Source: Cristatella mucedo
Lineage: Eukaryota > Bryozoa > Phylactolaemata > Cristatellidae
Direction of reading: 5' to 3'
NCBI GenBank assembly: GCA_009760855.2
Contig: WPIO01000079.1
Span: 635,001 to 699,000 of the forward strand
Length of the DNA stretch: 64,000 bases
Both the position numbers and the translations under genes were made by a program. How positions within the stretch are numbered: position 1 is the first letter of the stretch; each line of letters opens with the position of its first letter. Shown here in pieces: positions 1-10,048 of the stretch. The notes beneath the pieces were generated by a model. The model did no database searches. It was not told the DNA's origin and was given only the letters and a program-made list of their open reading frames with translations.

Positions 1-660
1 CTCCTTGAGAGCTCACTGCAGGACGCGTTGCTGGACGTATTGCTGCTGCTGCTCCTCCGCCGTCACTCAGCTCAACGTCTGCACGCAGCGACTACAATCG
101 CAGCCTGAGTGCTGCAACAAACAGCTGATGCAGCTCCGACTCACATGCTACAAATGTGCAGCAAAGAATAAGACGTTCAAATATTCGCACATTCACGCAG
201 CAGAATTACAAGCAGACTTAAATCAAAGTAGGACAACGGAATTTTTACACTTTTTGACTACACCGGTATTCGCGCGAAACTCTAGCTGTAACCGCTGCGA
301 CCTTTTCCTTCCCAACCCCGAAACATTCGAGTGAATGTGAGGCCACAGGTTCGATTTAGGCCGCCTGCGTGAACCCGGGGAGGCATTGCATTGCGGCGAT
401 TTGTAGTAAGCTGCCATCGCCTGCAACAGAAAGAAGTAGAAGACTGTGATAGTTTAATAAAGTTGCCGAATTGTGAAAAATCTTGAAAAGTGGCATCGCA
501 ATTATGCAAAAGTAAGCTATTGCATTCGGAAGCGGTCAATATTTATTTAAATTCTGAAGTTTGAGAATATTTAAACCAAGCAATTTCGCATTCACAGAGA
601 GAAAATGGGGGAGAGACCAAGAGAAATACAGACTGACTGAGAAAACAGAGATGTAGATAG
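1..660. other. No recognisable gene
   Basis: Unique-looking sequence of mixed composition. A 109-codon open frame at 5-334 (+) and shorter frames on the other strand show no domain, signal peptide or repeat I recognise. I treat them as chance frames. Confidence 0.4.
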
Positions 661-667
661 AGAGATA

Positions 668-729
<62 letters not shown>

Positions 730-738
730 AGAGAGAGA

Positions 739-779
<41 letters not shown>

Positions 780-838
780 GGGGAAGAGAGAGGGGAGAGA
801 GAGGGGGGAGAGAGGGGGGAGAGAGATAGAGAGAAATC
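668..838. repeat. (GA)n microsatellite
   Basis: Almost pure GA dinucleotide tract, broken by short G runs (such as the one near 720) and a few GATA interruptions. It runs directly into the SINE fragment that follows. Confidence 0.95.
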
Positions 839-935
839 TCTATTCAGGCACTTCAGGCGACGGATCTTGAGCCCACAGCCCTCGGCCAGGCCTTGGTCAG
901 GGCGAGCACCTTAACCACTGGGCCAAACGCAGAAC
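834..935 (-). mobile_element. SINE S copy 1 (tRNA-derived head)
   Basis: Read on the minus strand, the sequence starts with a tRNA-like head. An A-box-like stretch, tggcccagtggttaagg, and a B-box-like gggctcaagatcc are visible. The head is followed by the start of the family tail (ctgaatagagat). The rest of the tail is cut off by the GA tract. The same arrangement recurs near 22.1, 27.1, 48.6 and 50.6 kb. It is a SINE and not a tRNA gene, because the cloverleaf cannot be completed. Confidence 0.7.
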
Positions 936-1720
936 GCACCCCATCAAGTTTAGTCTAGGTATGGCCGCTCTAGGTAAGTACCAGCGTCGTTGCAAACGGC
1001 ACAGAATGCAGACGAGGCAAGACGCCTACGTAGCAACCACAAGCTCTTTGAGGCCTCCGGTGCGTGATGTCATTTGAGAGACTAGAAGTTAATTCAATTA
1101 CAATCTCTCGAGGGCTGCCGAGAGCGGCCAAATTCCTTTACTCGTAGTCACTCGATACCAGGAAAGGGCTTCATTGTGTGCAGTGCGTAGCCTCGCGTCA
1201 AACTGCGTTCCTGTGGTAGAAGGTAGTCCTCCAATGTCCTCTGCGGGATAAGCCAAGGTCACGGTCGAGTGATCGAATATCAATGTCGGCTCATCGCCAC
1301 GAGCTCAAATGGTGAGGTGATTTGCTGCTATTGTTACATTTTCTTGGAAATATATTCTTAGAAATTAATAGCAGCTAGGCCCAGGTGGAGTTACCCGGAT
1401 GGATCGCTTCTGCTTCATCAGCTTTCACTTTTGGCGCCCGTTCTCTGACCTCGACTGACCTCTGACCCTGCTGTTCCCTGACCCTCGCGGGATTTTTCCG
1501 AAAATCCGAGCTGTTACGCGCATTCAAATACCTGACGCCTTTTCTGTCGAGCACTTGCAAAACGTATGGAAAGAAATTTAGCTCTTCTACGGCGCTAAGA
1601 AAAAGCATCAACACGTGGCCAATGAGCGCCCGCCAACGGCCTCCGCGTGCGGCTGGGCGGCCAGCAGCCGGCGGATGAAAACGACGCTGAGCAGCCGTCG
1701 CACATGCGCATTGCCTCTCA
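936..1720. other. No recognisable gene; 3' flank of the HtrL-like gene
   Basis: This stretch lies downstream of the minus-strand gene at 1721-2926 and may hold its 3' untranslated region. I did not find a canonical AATAAA on the minus strand close to the stop codon. Open frames here (1098-1283 and 1375-1614, both minus) resemble nothing I know. Confidence 0.4.
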
Positions 1721-2926
1721 CTAGTGCAGCTCGTACGAGCAGCAGAGGCGGCTGCTGGCGGCTGCTGGCGGCGCTGAGGCGTCCGGCGACGCCAGCGCCT
1801 CGCGGCGCGCCTGCAGCGAAAAGTAGAACCACGGGTCGTCGCCGCCGCGCGGGATGACGGCCTGGAGCGGCACGACGGGCCGCGGCTTCGTTTCCGGCAA
1901 GTACATGGCCATGATCACGCTCTGGTCGTGATTCGCCAGGCCGGCGCTCAGGTAGGCCGTCGTGCGCTGGCGGTAGTCGTCGAAGAAGCGCTGCACGACG
2001 TCGCCTCTAGCGAGGAAAAACCCGCCGCCGACCCAGTCGAGGCCGTCGCGTAGGACGCGCGAGGTCGTGAGGCCGACGTCCATCGGATATATCCTGGCGA
2101 ACATGACCGACTCGTCGCGAAGGCAAGCGGGCGTCTGCAGCGTGAAGAGCTGGCCGCCCGCCGCCGCCGCTGCCTCGCCGCTCGCAAGCGTCCGGTAGAT
2201 GCCGATGTCCATCCAGGCGAAGTATGTCGAGCCGAACGGGTTCTCGCTGGCGGCGCGAGCCACCAGCTCGTACTTGGCGTGCATGGCGCACGCGTACGCT
2301 GCGTTCGTCGACTTGGGATGGTTCTTCGGGTAGTCGGGCTGAGCGAACACGCTCTGCGTGCGATTATGCAGCGAGAAGGCCCACGTGTCCGATCGGTTCA
2401 CCATGACGATCTCGGTGGGCAGCCGCTGGCGCACCTCGGCGAACGCGGCAGCGAACGCGGCGTCGTCAAAGAACGCCACGACGGCGTTTCGCATGAAGCG
2501 GTACGGCCGCATCCAGTTGACGTAAACGACCGGTCCCCTGGTGGCGGTCTTCGAACCTTTTTGAAGTGAGCCGAGATTAAAGTAGGCCGTGACGACGGTG
2601 AAGTTTCTCTCTGCTGACGACGCGTTCCGCTCCTGACCGCCGGTGCAGCCGCCGGAGAAGCCGCTGCTGACGCCGCGGTTCGGCGACGCGTCGTTGAACT
2701 CGTGTCTCAGCCGCAGCGCGCTCGGCAGCCCAACGCTTCGGAGCAGAAGCAGCAGCGACGCCGCGACGGCGACGAATAGCAGCAGAGCCGAGTGAGGCTT
2801 CGGGCAGGCTCGCACGTGGCCGCATCTCATTTCTCTGGCCGCATGGCCCAGCGTCCTGCAAACGCCGACAGAGCGCGACGCGCCGTAATACGTCGCATTA
2901 CCATAAAGCGTTTTGTGGGCGTGCAT
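1721..2926 (-). CDS. HtrL/YibB-family type II membrane protein, probable secretory-pathway glycosyltransferase-like enzyme
   Basis: An uninterrupted 401-residue frame. Residues about 46-62 form one strongly hydrophobic segment rich in Leu, Ala and Val, after a short basic N-terminus. This is the layout of a type II Golgi or ER membrane protein. The lumenal part, about 108-372, matches the HtrL/YibB family as I know it: an opening VVTAYFNLGS at 111-120, VVAFFDD at 149-155, YPKNHP at 199-204, FAWMDIG at 236-242 (Asp240 is the likely conserved acidic site) and VGGGFFLARG at 299-308. Sequons at Asn101, Asn108, Asn177 and Asn188 all lie on the lumenal side. Met33 is an alternative start giving a shorter cytosolic tail. 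Family members occur in bacteria, within surface-polysaccharide loci, and in many invertebrates, but their reaction is not firmly known. The gene is intronless, GC-rich and free of lesions, unlike almost everything else here. The call as a working gene is inference. Confidence 0.75.
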   Translation of the reverse strand: MHAHKTLYGNATYYGASRSVGVCRTLGHAAREMRCGHVRACPKPHSALLLFVAVAASLLLLLRSVGLPSALRLRHEFNDASPNRGVSSGFSGGCTGGQERNASSAERNFTVVTAYFNLGSLQKGSKTATRGPVVYVNWMRPYRFMRNAVVAFFDDAAFAAAFAEVRQRLPTEIVMVNRSDTWAFSLHNRTQSVFAQPDYPKNHPKSTNAAYACAMHAKYELVARAASENPFGSTYFAWMDIGIYRTLASGEAAAAAGGQLFTLQTPACLRDESVMFARIYPMDVGLTTSRVLRDGLDWVGGGFFLARGDVVQRFFDDYRQRTTAYLSAGLANHDQSVIMAMYLPETKPRPVVPLQAVIPRGGDDPWFYFSLQARREALASPDASAPPAAASSRLCCSYELH

Positions 2927-3340
2927 ACGTCGTCAGGAATGAGATGGGCCGCAGCCGGAGTAGCTGGGCGGGGGGGGGGGTTGGCGGTGAGGCATTCGAA
3001 AAGCGCGAGACCAACCAGAGTGATCACAGAGTGGGCGAGTACGCGGGACCGGCAATCGTCAACGACGAGGCGACAACGCGGCTTTCCTTCGGGCCGGCGC
3101 ACGGCGGCGCAGCGCTCAGAGAGCCGCCGCAGGGATACGTCCACTGTCGATCGTGCGGGCAGCTCGCCGGCAGAGACGAGCGAGAGGCTCGGCGCCCGCG
3201 GTCACGATCCGAGCAGCTGCTGCTATTGGCTGCGGTTCGGGCGGCTAGCCGCAGCATATGCCTCGGGCCTCGGGTGAATGCAGGGGGCGGGGAGGGCAGC
3301 CGACCCCCTCCGCCCCCTCCGGCGGATTGACTTTGCGAGA
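2927..3340 (-). promoter_or_regulatory. GC- and CpG-rich upstream region of the HtrL-like gene
   Basis: The 400 bases upstream of the minus-strand start are strongly GC-rich with many CpG dinucleotides and short G and C runs. No TATA box is evident. A CpG-rich TATA-less promoter is a reasonable guess. The open frames on both strands here (2792-3277, 2944-3330, 2827-3144) are what stop-poor GC-rich sequence gives by chance. Confidence 0.35.
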
Positions 3341-6300
3341 GCAGCAGCGTGATGAGTGTTTTTTCCCGAAACGACGTCAGCTAATTTTTGTCCATCCTCG
3401 GTTCCACCTTCGGATATCCAAAAATTACCCGACATCGTATCGTGAAAAATAATCATCACTAAGATAGCGTCATTTGTGGTGCGTTGTTTACTAAATTATA
3501 TTAAGAACTTAATTCTCTTAATAACTATTTTATTCTAGCAAAAATATTTTTACCTTATATAACATGTGACTTTTCAATCGAAAAAAAAATTATTTTCTTT
3601 TTGAAGTTATAAGATTAATGAATATTGACTTTGATTCAAGTAGAAAATACGTTGGAAAACAAGGTAGACTTAATACAGTTGGTTTTACAGAACCAGTAAT
3701 TACTGGAGGCGGAAATACTTTTAACTTTTGCTTATAAAACAAAGAGAAGATGGGCTGATTTTGAATCACTTAAAGAATTACCTAGATAACAAACTAATAA
3801 GTTACTTGATAGAGTTAGATGTTCATGGCCATTTTTAGAGTTCACTTTAAAGTATCCTTCGATATGAAAATGTTTCATAATGGAGAAGGAGAAATAAAAC
3901 GAGCACAATCAAAATCAATGTTAACAATGGATAGTGAGTTAGAAAATACAATTTATGAAAAAATAATGACTCACTAGGAACAAACTCAGAAATGCTAATC
4001 GAACATAATGTCGGTTCTGGATGGTTGTTTCTCGGATATCATTCATTTTCAGTTGTTAATTCTAAATATGTGCCTATAGGTGGTGGAACATACATTGAAA
4101 CCCCTGAATATCTTGTTTAGAAAAAAGAGTACAATTAACTTAAAAATGTTGATGAGTTTTGTGCTTTATGGTGTGTTTTAAGAGCTTTAAACCCTGTAGA
4201 AAGAAATAAATGAAAGATAAATTACTTGAAAGAAATACTATCTTTCAAATATTCTCACTTGATTAATTAAATTGAATGGCCATAATGGTTAAAGATGCTG
4301 ATAAATTAGAGAAAGCAATGAATGTTAGTATACATGTTTACTCATGTGGATATAAAGAGACAAGAGTTTCTCCATTTCAGAGTTGTAAAAAAGTCAGATG
4401 AGAAAGAGAGTAGACATGTAAATCTATTAGTACTCAATAAAGCTGAAAAAACATTACATGTTAATTAGCAATTTCAATTCACTGTGTGGACCTGTAAACT
4501 CTGGAGGAAGACAGTATTATTGTCATAGGTGTTTAAACAGATTCTCCGATAAAAAATAAGTAAATGAACATTTAGAATTATGCGAAAGTATAAACTCTGG
4601 AGCAACATTTTATGTAATGCCAGATGAAAAGAGTAAGTATATTAAATTTGATTCTTTCAAACATCTTAATACATGTCCATATGTTTTTTTATGCAGACTT
4701 TGAATGTATAATTGAAAAAGGAAAACATGGGTCAAGTCATACTCCATGTTCAGCTGCTTACGTTATTAATTGGAAAGGAGAAGTTTTTGATAAATTTATG
4801 AATATTGAATTTGACTGTGTCGTTAAGTTTGTACACAAAACTATTTGATGTGTAAGAATTTTTAAAAAGTAAATTGATCGATCAAAATTCAGAAAGGAAA
4901 CTGAATGACTTAACTGATGGTGAAATAGAAGAACATAATATGGCTATTTTCTGTTGGATGTGTAAAGAACCATTTGATTCAAAACAGAGCAATATGAAAA
5001 AAGTTCTTGATCACTGTCACCTAACAAATAAATATAGAGGGCCTGCTCATCATCTTTGTAATCTAAAAGCTGGAATGAATTAAAAAAATGGCAACTTCCT
5101 TTTATATTTCATAATGTTAGAGGATATGATTCACACATAATTTTTAAAGCACTTGAAAACTTTAGTGTTGGAGCAGAATCAATAGCAAATAATCTTAAGA
5201 AGCACATGATGCTAAGAGTTAAAGATTTAGTTTTAAGGATAGTGCTCAATTTATGCTTGGATAATTAGACTTTACAGCATCAACAATTGATTGTTTTCCA
5301 ATTTCGAATAAAGTTTTAAGTGAACAGTTTCCAAAAAAACCTTAATATGCTTGCAACGAAAGAAGAGTATCTTTATGAGTTCATGGGTTCATTTGAGAGG
5401 TTTTTCGTTAATTCTCTTCCAAATAAAGAAACATTTTTACTCATCTGTTTACATGACTGGAATATATGATGAAAGTTATAAAATAGCAAATGCTATTTCG
5501 AAAGAGTTTGATTTTAAAAATATGTTAGAATATCATAATTTATATCTATTAACTGATGTGTTATTACTAGCAGATTGTTTTGAAAGTTTTAGAAAAGGTT
5601 TAATGTCATAACTATAACTAGATCCTGCAAACTTTGTAACAACACCAAACTTCTCATGGAGTGCAGTATTCTGGTTTTCAGGGGTAAAGATTGAGTTATT
5701 GACTGATAGAAATAATTATATGTTTAAAAAATCAATACGTGTAGGAATATGTCAAGTAGACTTGTTAAAGCAAATAATCCAATGGTTCCTGGATATGATA
5801 AAGACAAACCAACTAGATGGATAACTTATCAAGATGCAACAAGTCTTTATCCTACAGCAATGATGAAACTTCTACCACAAGGAAACAATGAAGAAATTTC
5901 AAGTGAAGGATGGAATATTGATAGTATTCTTAAATTAAAAGATGAATGAGATGTTGGTTACTTCTTTGTTGTTGATATTGAGTATGATCCTAAAACTAAG
6001 GAGTATTACCATGATTTACACAATGAATATCAACTATGAGCTTGTAATAGAGTTTTTGACTGCAGTGAATATTCTGATTTTCAAAATAAATTCAAAACAG
6101 GTAATAATAATGTACCAAAGTTAATGTGCGACTTTCTACCAAAGAAAGATTATTTACTTCACTATAGATATTTAAAATTCTGTTTGACACATGGAATGAT
6201 ATGTGATGTAAAGAAAGTTTTTAAGTTTAAACAATCAAGATGGCTTAAACCTTATATTGAAATGAGTGCTGAAATAAAAGCTGCAAATTTAAGTAAAAAG

Positions 6301-6835
6301 TGTTTAAGAAATCTTTAGAAAATAATACTGAATTTGTTTCATGGTAAAACTTGAGATGTGGAAAGAAGAGTTAAAACTTATTTAGTTAGTGCTATTGATG
6401 AAATAGGAAAAAATAAGTTTAATAAACGAATAAGAGATCCAAAAATGGTTAATTTTAGAGACTTTGGAAAATCATTTTGACAATATTTCAAATGAATCAA
6501 TCAAAAACAAGATTGAATAAACCAATATTCATTGGTAGTGTAATCCTTGATCGATCAAAGTTACATATGCAAAAGTTTCATAACGATGTTATAAAACCAA
6601 AATATGGTGGGAAAGTTAGTCTAATATATAATGATGGTGATTCTTTGATTATGGATATCGAAATACAATTTTTACGATGATGTGAAGGTAATGCCTGATT
6701 ACTTTGATGTTGATACAATTGGAAAGTTTAAAGATGAAACAGAAGGAAAAGTAATTTCGGAAGTATGTGCTTTAAGACCTAAACTATACTCTGTAACTAT
6801 TGCTGATGCTGAAAGAAAAGCTGCTGCTAAGAGAG

Positions 6836-7083
6836 TAATAATAATAATTATTATTATAATAATGCACTTGATAAAGCACCCTCAGATAACTCAGTCTCTT
6901 CCTAGGCGCTTTACATTTGCTGCAAAGGAAAACGCGATTGAATCGTGAGTAATATCATGCTTGATAAACAACATGAACAACGTGGTTAGGGGTGACATGC
7001 ACAGGAACAGCATGCCAATATGGTTAGTGGCAGCATGCACAGTGTCAGCACACATAAGCACATGAAGGACGAATCACAGGGGC
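6836..7083 (-). mobile_element. LINE A 3' end, inserted in the viral polymerase gene
   Basis: Reads as the reverse complement of the LINE A 3' end: an (AAT)n tract, then cacttgataaagcaccctc and the tctaggcgctttacatttgc block, and ends at the tgaaggacgaatcacagg block. The remaining 5' piece of the same copy appears at 7609-7654, after a second LINE A copy that landed inside it. Confidence 0.85.
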
Positions 7084-7608
7084 CTAAGGTTTTGTCGCTC
7101 ACTTTTAGGTCTCTTCATTCTATGGCTCCAGCCTATCTTTCAGAGATACTACCCCATCAGGCAAAGCATCGTACCACTCGCTTTTCGGAATCCAACAGTC
7201 TAGAAATACCTCGTACAAACCTTAAATCCTTTGGAGACCGTGCATTTAGCTCGTATGCTCCCACAGCCTGGAACTCCCTCCCGACCTGCATCAGAACATC
7301 CCCTGACCTGACCACATTTAAAAGAAACTTAAAAACATACCTATTTAGGACAGCATTTAGTGGGTCCTTGTGATTCGTCCTCGATGTGCTTATGCGTGCT
7401 GACACTGTTCATGCTGCCACTAACCACATTTGCATGCTGACCCAGTGCATGTAACCCCTAACCATGTTATTCATTTTGTTTGTTTTTCAAGCATGATTTT
7501 ACTTACTATTCTATTGCGTATCACTTTGCAGCAAATGTAAAGCGCCTAGAAAGAGATTAAGTTCTCTGAGGGCGCTTTATCAAGTGCAATATTATTATTA
7601 TTATTATT
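7084..7608 (+). mobile_element. LINE A 3' fragment nested in an older LINE A copy
   Basis: Encodes the C-terminal end of the LINE A reverse-transcriptase protein (about 7090-7373: SMAPAYLSEILPHQAKHR, later AWNSLPTCIRTSPDLTTFK), then the 3' untranslated region and an (ATT)n tail. It differs from the copy at 47920-48437 at only about three visible positions over about 500 bases, so it is young. It lies between the two halves of a minus-strand LINE A fragment. Confidence 0.88.
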
Positions 7609-7654
7609 ACTAAATACTGTCCTAAATAGGTGTGTTTTTAGGTTCTTTTTAACA
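7609..7654 (-). mobile_element. Remainder of the minus-strand LINE A copy split at 7083/7609
   Basis: The block actaaatactgtcctaaat followed by ggtgtgtttttaggttc is exactly what follows the cacaggg block in other minus-strand LINE A copies (for example near 27810-27850). The viral polymerase frame resumes right after it. Confidence 0.75.
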
Positions 7655-8129
7655 AAAGCAGTTTTAACTAAAACAATGGGTCATGATGCATTTGTAAGTT
7701 GCTTAACTAATAGTTTAGACATTATTCAAAGGTAAAACAATTGAAGGATTTAGTGAAAAGCAAATTAGAAACTTTCATAAAATATCTCAAGATAAACATG
7801 AATTGTTTGCTGAGTTAGAAAAAATTGCACTATCAGCATTTGATTCAAAAAAATACTGGTTAAATTGTGGAGTGCATTCACTTTCTTACGGTCATTATAG
7901 AATAAAAGAGGCAGGTGGAAATGATTTGAATGTTAAAATAAAGGTAATATAGATGCCAAAATGAAAGAACAAAGACAACAAACCAATAGTTGTAAATAAA
8001 GTCAGATTCAAAGAAAAAGAGAAAATAGAAGTAGATAGAAAATACGTTGATTTACAAGAAGAAATAGAACTATTCAAGAGTATACTGAAAGTATTTGTAA
8101 ATTAGAAAAAATATTTTCACTACTCTAGG

Positions 8130-8480
8130 ATGGACCAAGAAAATCCAGTTTTTCAAGTTTCAGTAAAAGAAGCTTACGATGAAAAAGATTCAATCGACAT
8201 AACTCTATCTGATAGTGAATGCGAGTCCTTTTCAGGTGATTCAGAGGAAGATCCTGATTAAGTTCCTGAATCAGAATCTGAATCAGATTCTTATGTTAGT
8301 GAAGAAGGTGATACAAGTCTTGAAGAACTTCTATTTGGAGAATGCGATGAACGCTGTGCTCAACAAGATTATCACAATAAATTAAATGAAGAAGACGAAC
8401 TTAAAAATTTATTTTACTTATATAGAAAATGGATATTTCAAGAATTCTTAGTTGCGAACAATCTAGAGAAATGGAAGTAA
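8130..8480 (+). pseudogene. Acidic protein of the viral element, one internal stop
   Basis: A 117-codon frame starting two bases after the polymerase stop. It carries a single in-frame TAA after EEDPD and no frameshift. It is very rich in Asp, Glu and Ser (SDSECESFSGDSEED, then PESESESDSYVSEEGD) in its first two thirds. Its C-terminal third has aromatic and basic residues (FYLYRKWIFQEF). I do not recognise the family. Acidic, low-complexity proteins of this sort could be DNA- or host-protein-binding, but that is speculation. The ATG of the next small ORF lies within its end, in another frame. Confidence 0.5.
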
Positions 8481-8718
8481 AAATCTGTTTACAAAAACCT
8501 AAAAGGGGGAAGATCAACGAATAGTTATACATTCGCTTGATAAACTTATTCCTGATTTAGATAGTTCATTTATTAGTGTTCTTATAGAGATCGGTGATAC
8601 ATGTGATAAACTAATGGAATGCAGAAGTAAGATAAGCGAAATGCTTGAAGAAGCAAGGAAAAAAATCAAAAACCCCAGAAACAAAACCTGGTGCACAAAT
8701 TTTATAATTAACATATAG
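8429..8718 (+). pseudogene. Small viral ORF, first of a tandem paralogous pair
   Basis: Starts MDISRILS, overlapping the end of the acidic ORF. A stop and frameshift near 8517-8520 separate this start from the remaining frame, which contains SLDKLIPDLDSSFISVLIE then GDTCDKLMECRSKI. The downstream ORF at 8721 has the same order of blocks, so both come from one duplicated gene of about 80-95 codons. I know no family for it. The DxCD motif and the spacing of hydrophobic residues suggest a small helical protein. Confidence 0.5.
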
Positions 8719-8720
8719 CA

Positions 8721-8966
8721 ATGGAACTTCCTAGAATTCTTAGCAAAAAAGCTAGACACATGGCAGAAAGAATTTGTCTTTAAAAAATTTAACGTATTCG
8801 TAATGCTACTATTAAAAGCTCTCTTTATAAGCTCATACCAGATTTAGATGATTCGATTATTGCATATCTTATAGTTATTTGTGATGCATGTGATACAATA
8901 ATAGTAAATAAAAACAAGTTAATAGAATGTGAGGTATGTGTCTGGAACGTAGCATTTGGTAATTAG
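8721..8966 (+). pseudogene. Small viral ORF, second of the tandem pair
   Basis: 82 codons in one frame from MELPRILS to a TAG, with two in-frame TAA codons. It shares with the upstream copy the opening M-x-x-x-RILS, an ICL/K block, SLxKLIPDLDxS, the spacing to DxCD, and a downstream Cys. Where the upstream copy has CLQK (codon CAA), this copy has CL-stop-K (TAA). Function unknown. Confidence 0.5.
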
Positions 8967-9025
8967 ATTTAGATTAGTTGTGTTAGTTAATTTGTGTGCA
9001 TGTAATTTTTTATAATTATAGGAGA

Positions 9026-9621
9026 ATGGCTGCAACAACAACAAGCACTGATGTTACTGATCAAAATCTAGCTACTGCACTAAAAGCCTTCGTAGATTAT
9101 CTTTTATAGTCAAGAATGACATCATAGGAGGAACACTTAATTCAGATATCTCAGTGATGACTGATACATCTGTTAAAAAGTTCTATCTTGATGAATGTGA
9201 TATTAAAGCACAAAAGATAATTACTTCAGGAATGGCGGATTTAAAAGCAAATCTTGATACTAAAGTAGAGATAGTAAAGTTAGATCTAAAGTTGATGCCC
9301 TTCTAGATACACCTGGAGAAATCTCTGGATATACAACGTGAATTGCATCACAACTTTCAATACTTTCTACTGTTATTTCAGGAGTATCAGGAGTTAAACC
9401 TGATATCTCTGGTATTGTCAAGGATGAATGTTATGCAGTTCTACCTGATATTTCTGATGGTACAAGTGCAAGACAAAAAGCAACCACAGCAGCACTAGCA
9501 GCACAAGCACACACAACTGCGGATGCACCTGCTGCATTTTCAAAACCTGCTGCAACTTCAACACCTGCTGTCAACACCTGCTGCAACCTCAACACATGCT
9601 CCCGCACCAACTACTGTGTAA
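9026..9621 (+). pseudogene. Unknown viral protein with an Ala/Thr/Pro-rich C-terminus
   Basis: Starts MAATTTSTDVTDQNL. The frame breaks near 9105 and continues in neighbouring frames. One piece reads ISVMTDTSVKKFYLDECD and a later piece has an SARQKATTAALAAQAHTT stretch. It ends in a run of Ala, Thr and Pro with near-repeats of acacctgctg at about 9523-9600. I do not recognise a domain. Position and composition would fit a minor structural or core protein, but this is inference. Confidence 0.4.
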
Positions 9622-9662
9622 TTAATTTAAACTAAAACAAAATAAAAATATTATCATAGAAA

Positions 9663-9962
9663 ATGGTTTCAGTTGAAACAAGAAGTAAAGACTGTTTTAA
9701 TGAAGTACAAGGTCAACAGTATTCAAACTTGTAGATCTGTTCATATCCAATGGGTAGAATTGAAGACATTAGATCAACACTTTTAGATGCTGTAAAACTA
9801 GTACTCGAATTTAAAGCACTAAGAATTAGTCATTCTGAACCTAAAATACAATGCATATTTACTAAAGTTAGAGATGGTTCAATCTTTGAAGAGTTTTTTA
9901 AAGACTTAACAATACAAAAAATAAATAGTATGAAGTCTGAAGCTTACTCTAAAAAAAATTGA
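9663..9962 (+). pseudogene. Unknown viral protein, single internal TAG
   Basis: A 100-codon frame from MVSVETRSKD with one in-frame TAG after QQYSNL and no frameshift. It contains PMGRIEDIRSTLLDAVKLVL, then FEEFFKDLTIQKI. The same frame runs on to about 10051 through one TGA and one TAA, giving a Lys/Arg/Glu-rich helical stretch. No family recognised. Its end abuts the convergent fibre-like gene. Confidence 0.4.
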
Positions 9963-10048
9963 ACTAAATAAATAAAGAAAGAAATAGATGCAAGAAAGAG
10001 AAGTGATCTACGAGAAGAATTGATTCAAGAGACTATGTATTGGAAGAT

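Larger units (their letters stand above)
3618..8128 (+). pseudogene. Protein-primed family B DNA polymerase (viral), broken
   Basis: Fragments of one polymerase lie in order across three frames. First comes a pre-exonuclease region at about 4010-4190 (GSGWLFLGYHSF, then a DEFCALWCV block), and a small CxxC...HxxxxC knuckle near 4520-4590. The exonuclease motif YADFECII is at about 4693-4716. A zinc-finger insert follows at 4874-5083 (CWMC, then DHCHLTNKYRGPAHHLCNL). Then come the FHNVRGYDSH exonuclease block (about 5107-5136), the YLLTDVLLLADCF block (about 5545-5583), TTPNFSWSAVFW (about 5640-5675), polymerase motif A DATSLYP (about 5833-5855), a KFKQSRWLKPYI block and motif C at about 6630-6650. 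Motif C reads DGDS, where DTDS is usual. At least six stops and several frameshifts are present. Two nested LINE A fragments (6836-7654) split the C-terminal part, and the frame resumes at about 7660. The enzyme would have replicated the element's linear DNA. Confidence 0.88.

Noticed and set aside
834-935. Possible tRNA gene
   Set aside because: A- and B-box-like stretches are present, but no full cloverleaf, and the same head with a LINE-like tail recurs several times. It is a SINE.
6836-7654. Twin-priming (5' inversion) of a single LINE
   Set aside because: Both the minus and the plus parts contain the 3' untranslated region, which one inverted insertion cannot give. The minus copy continues on the other side.
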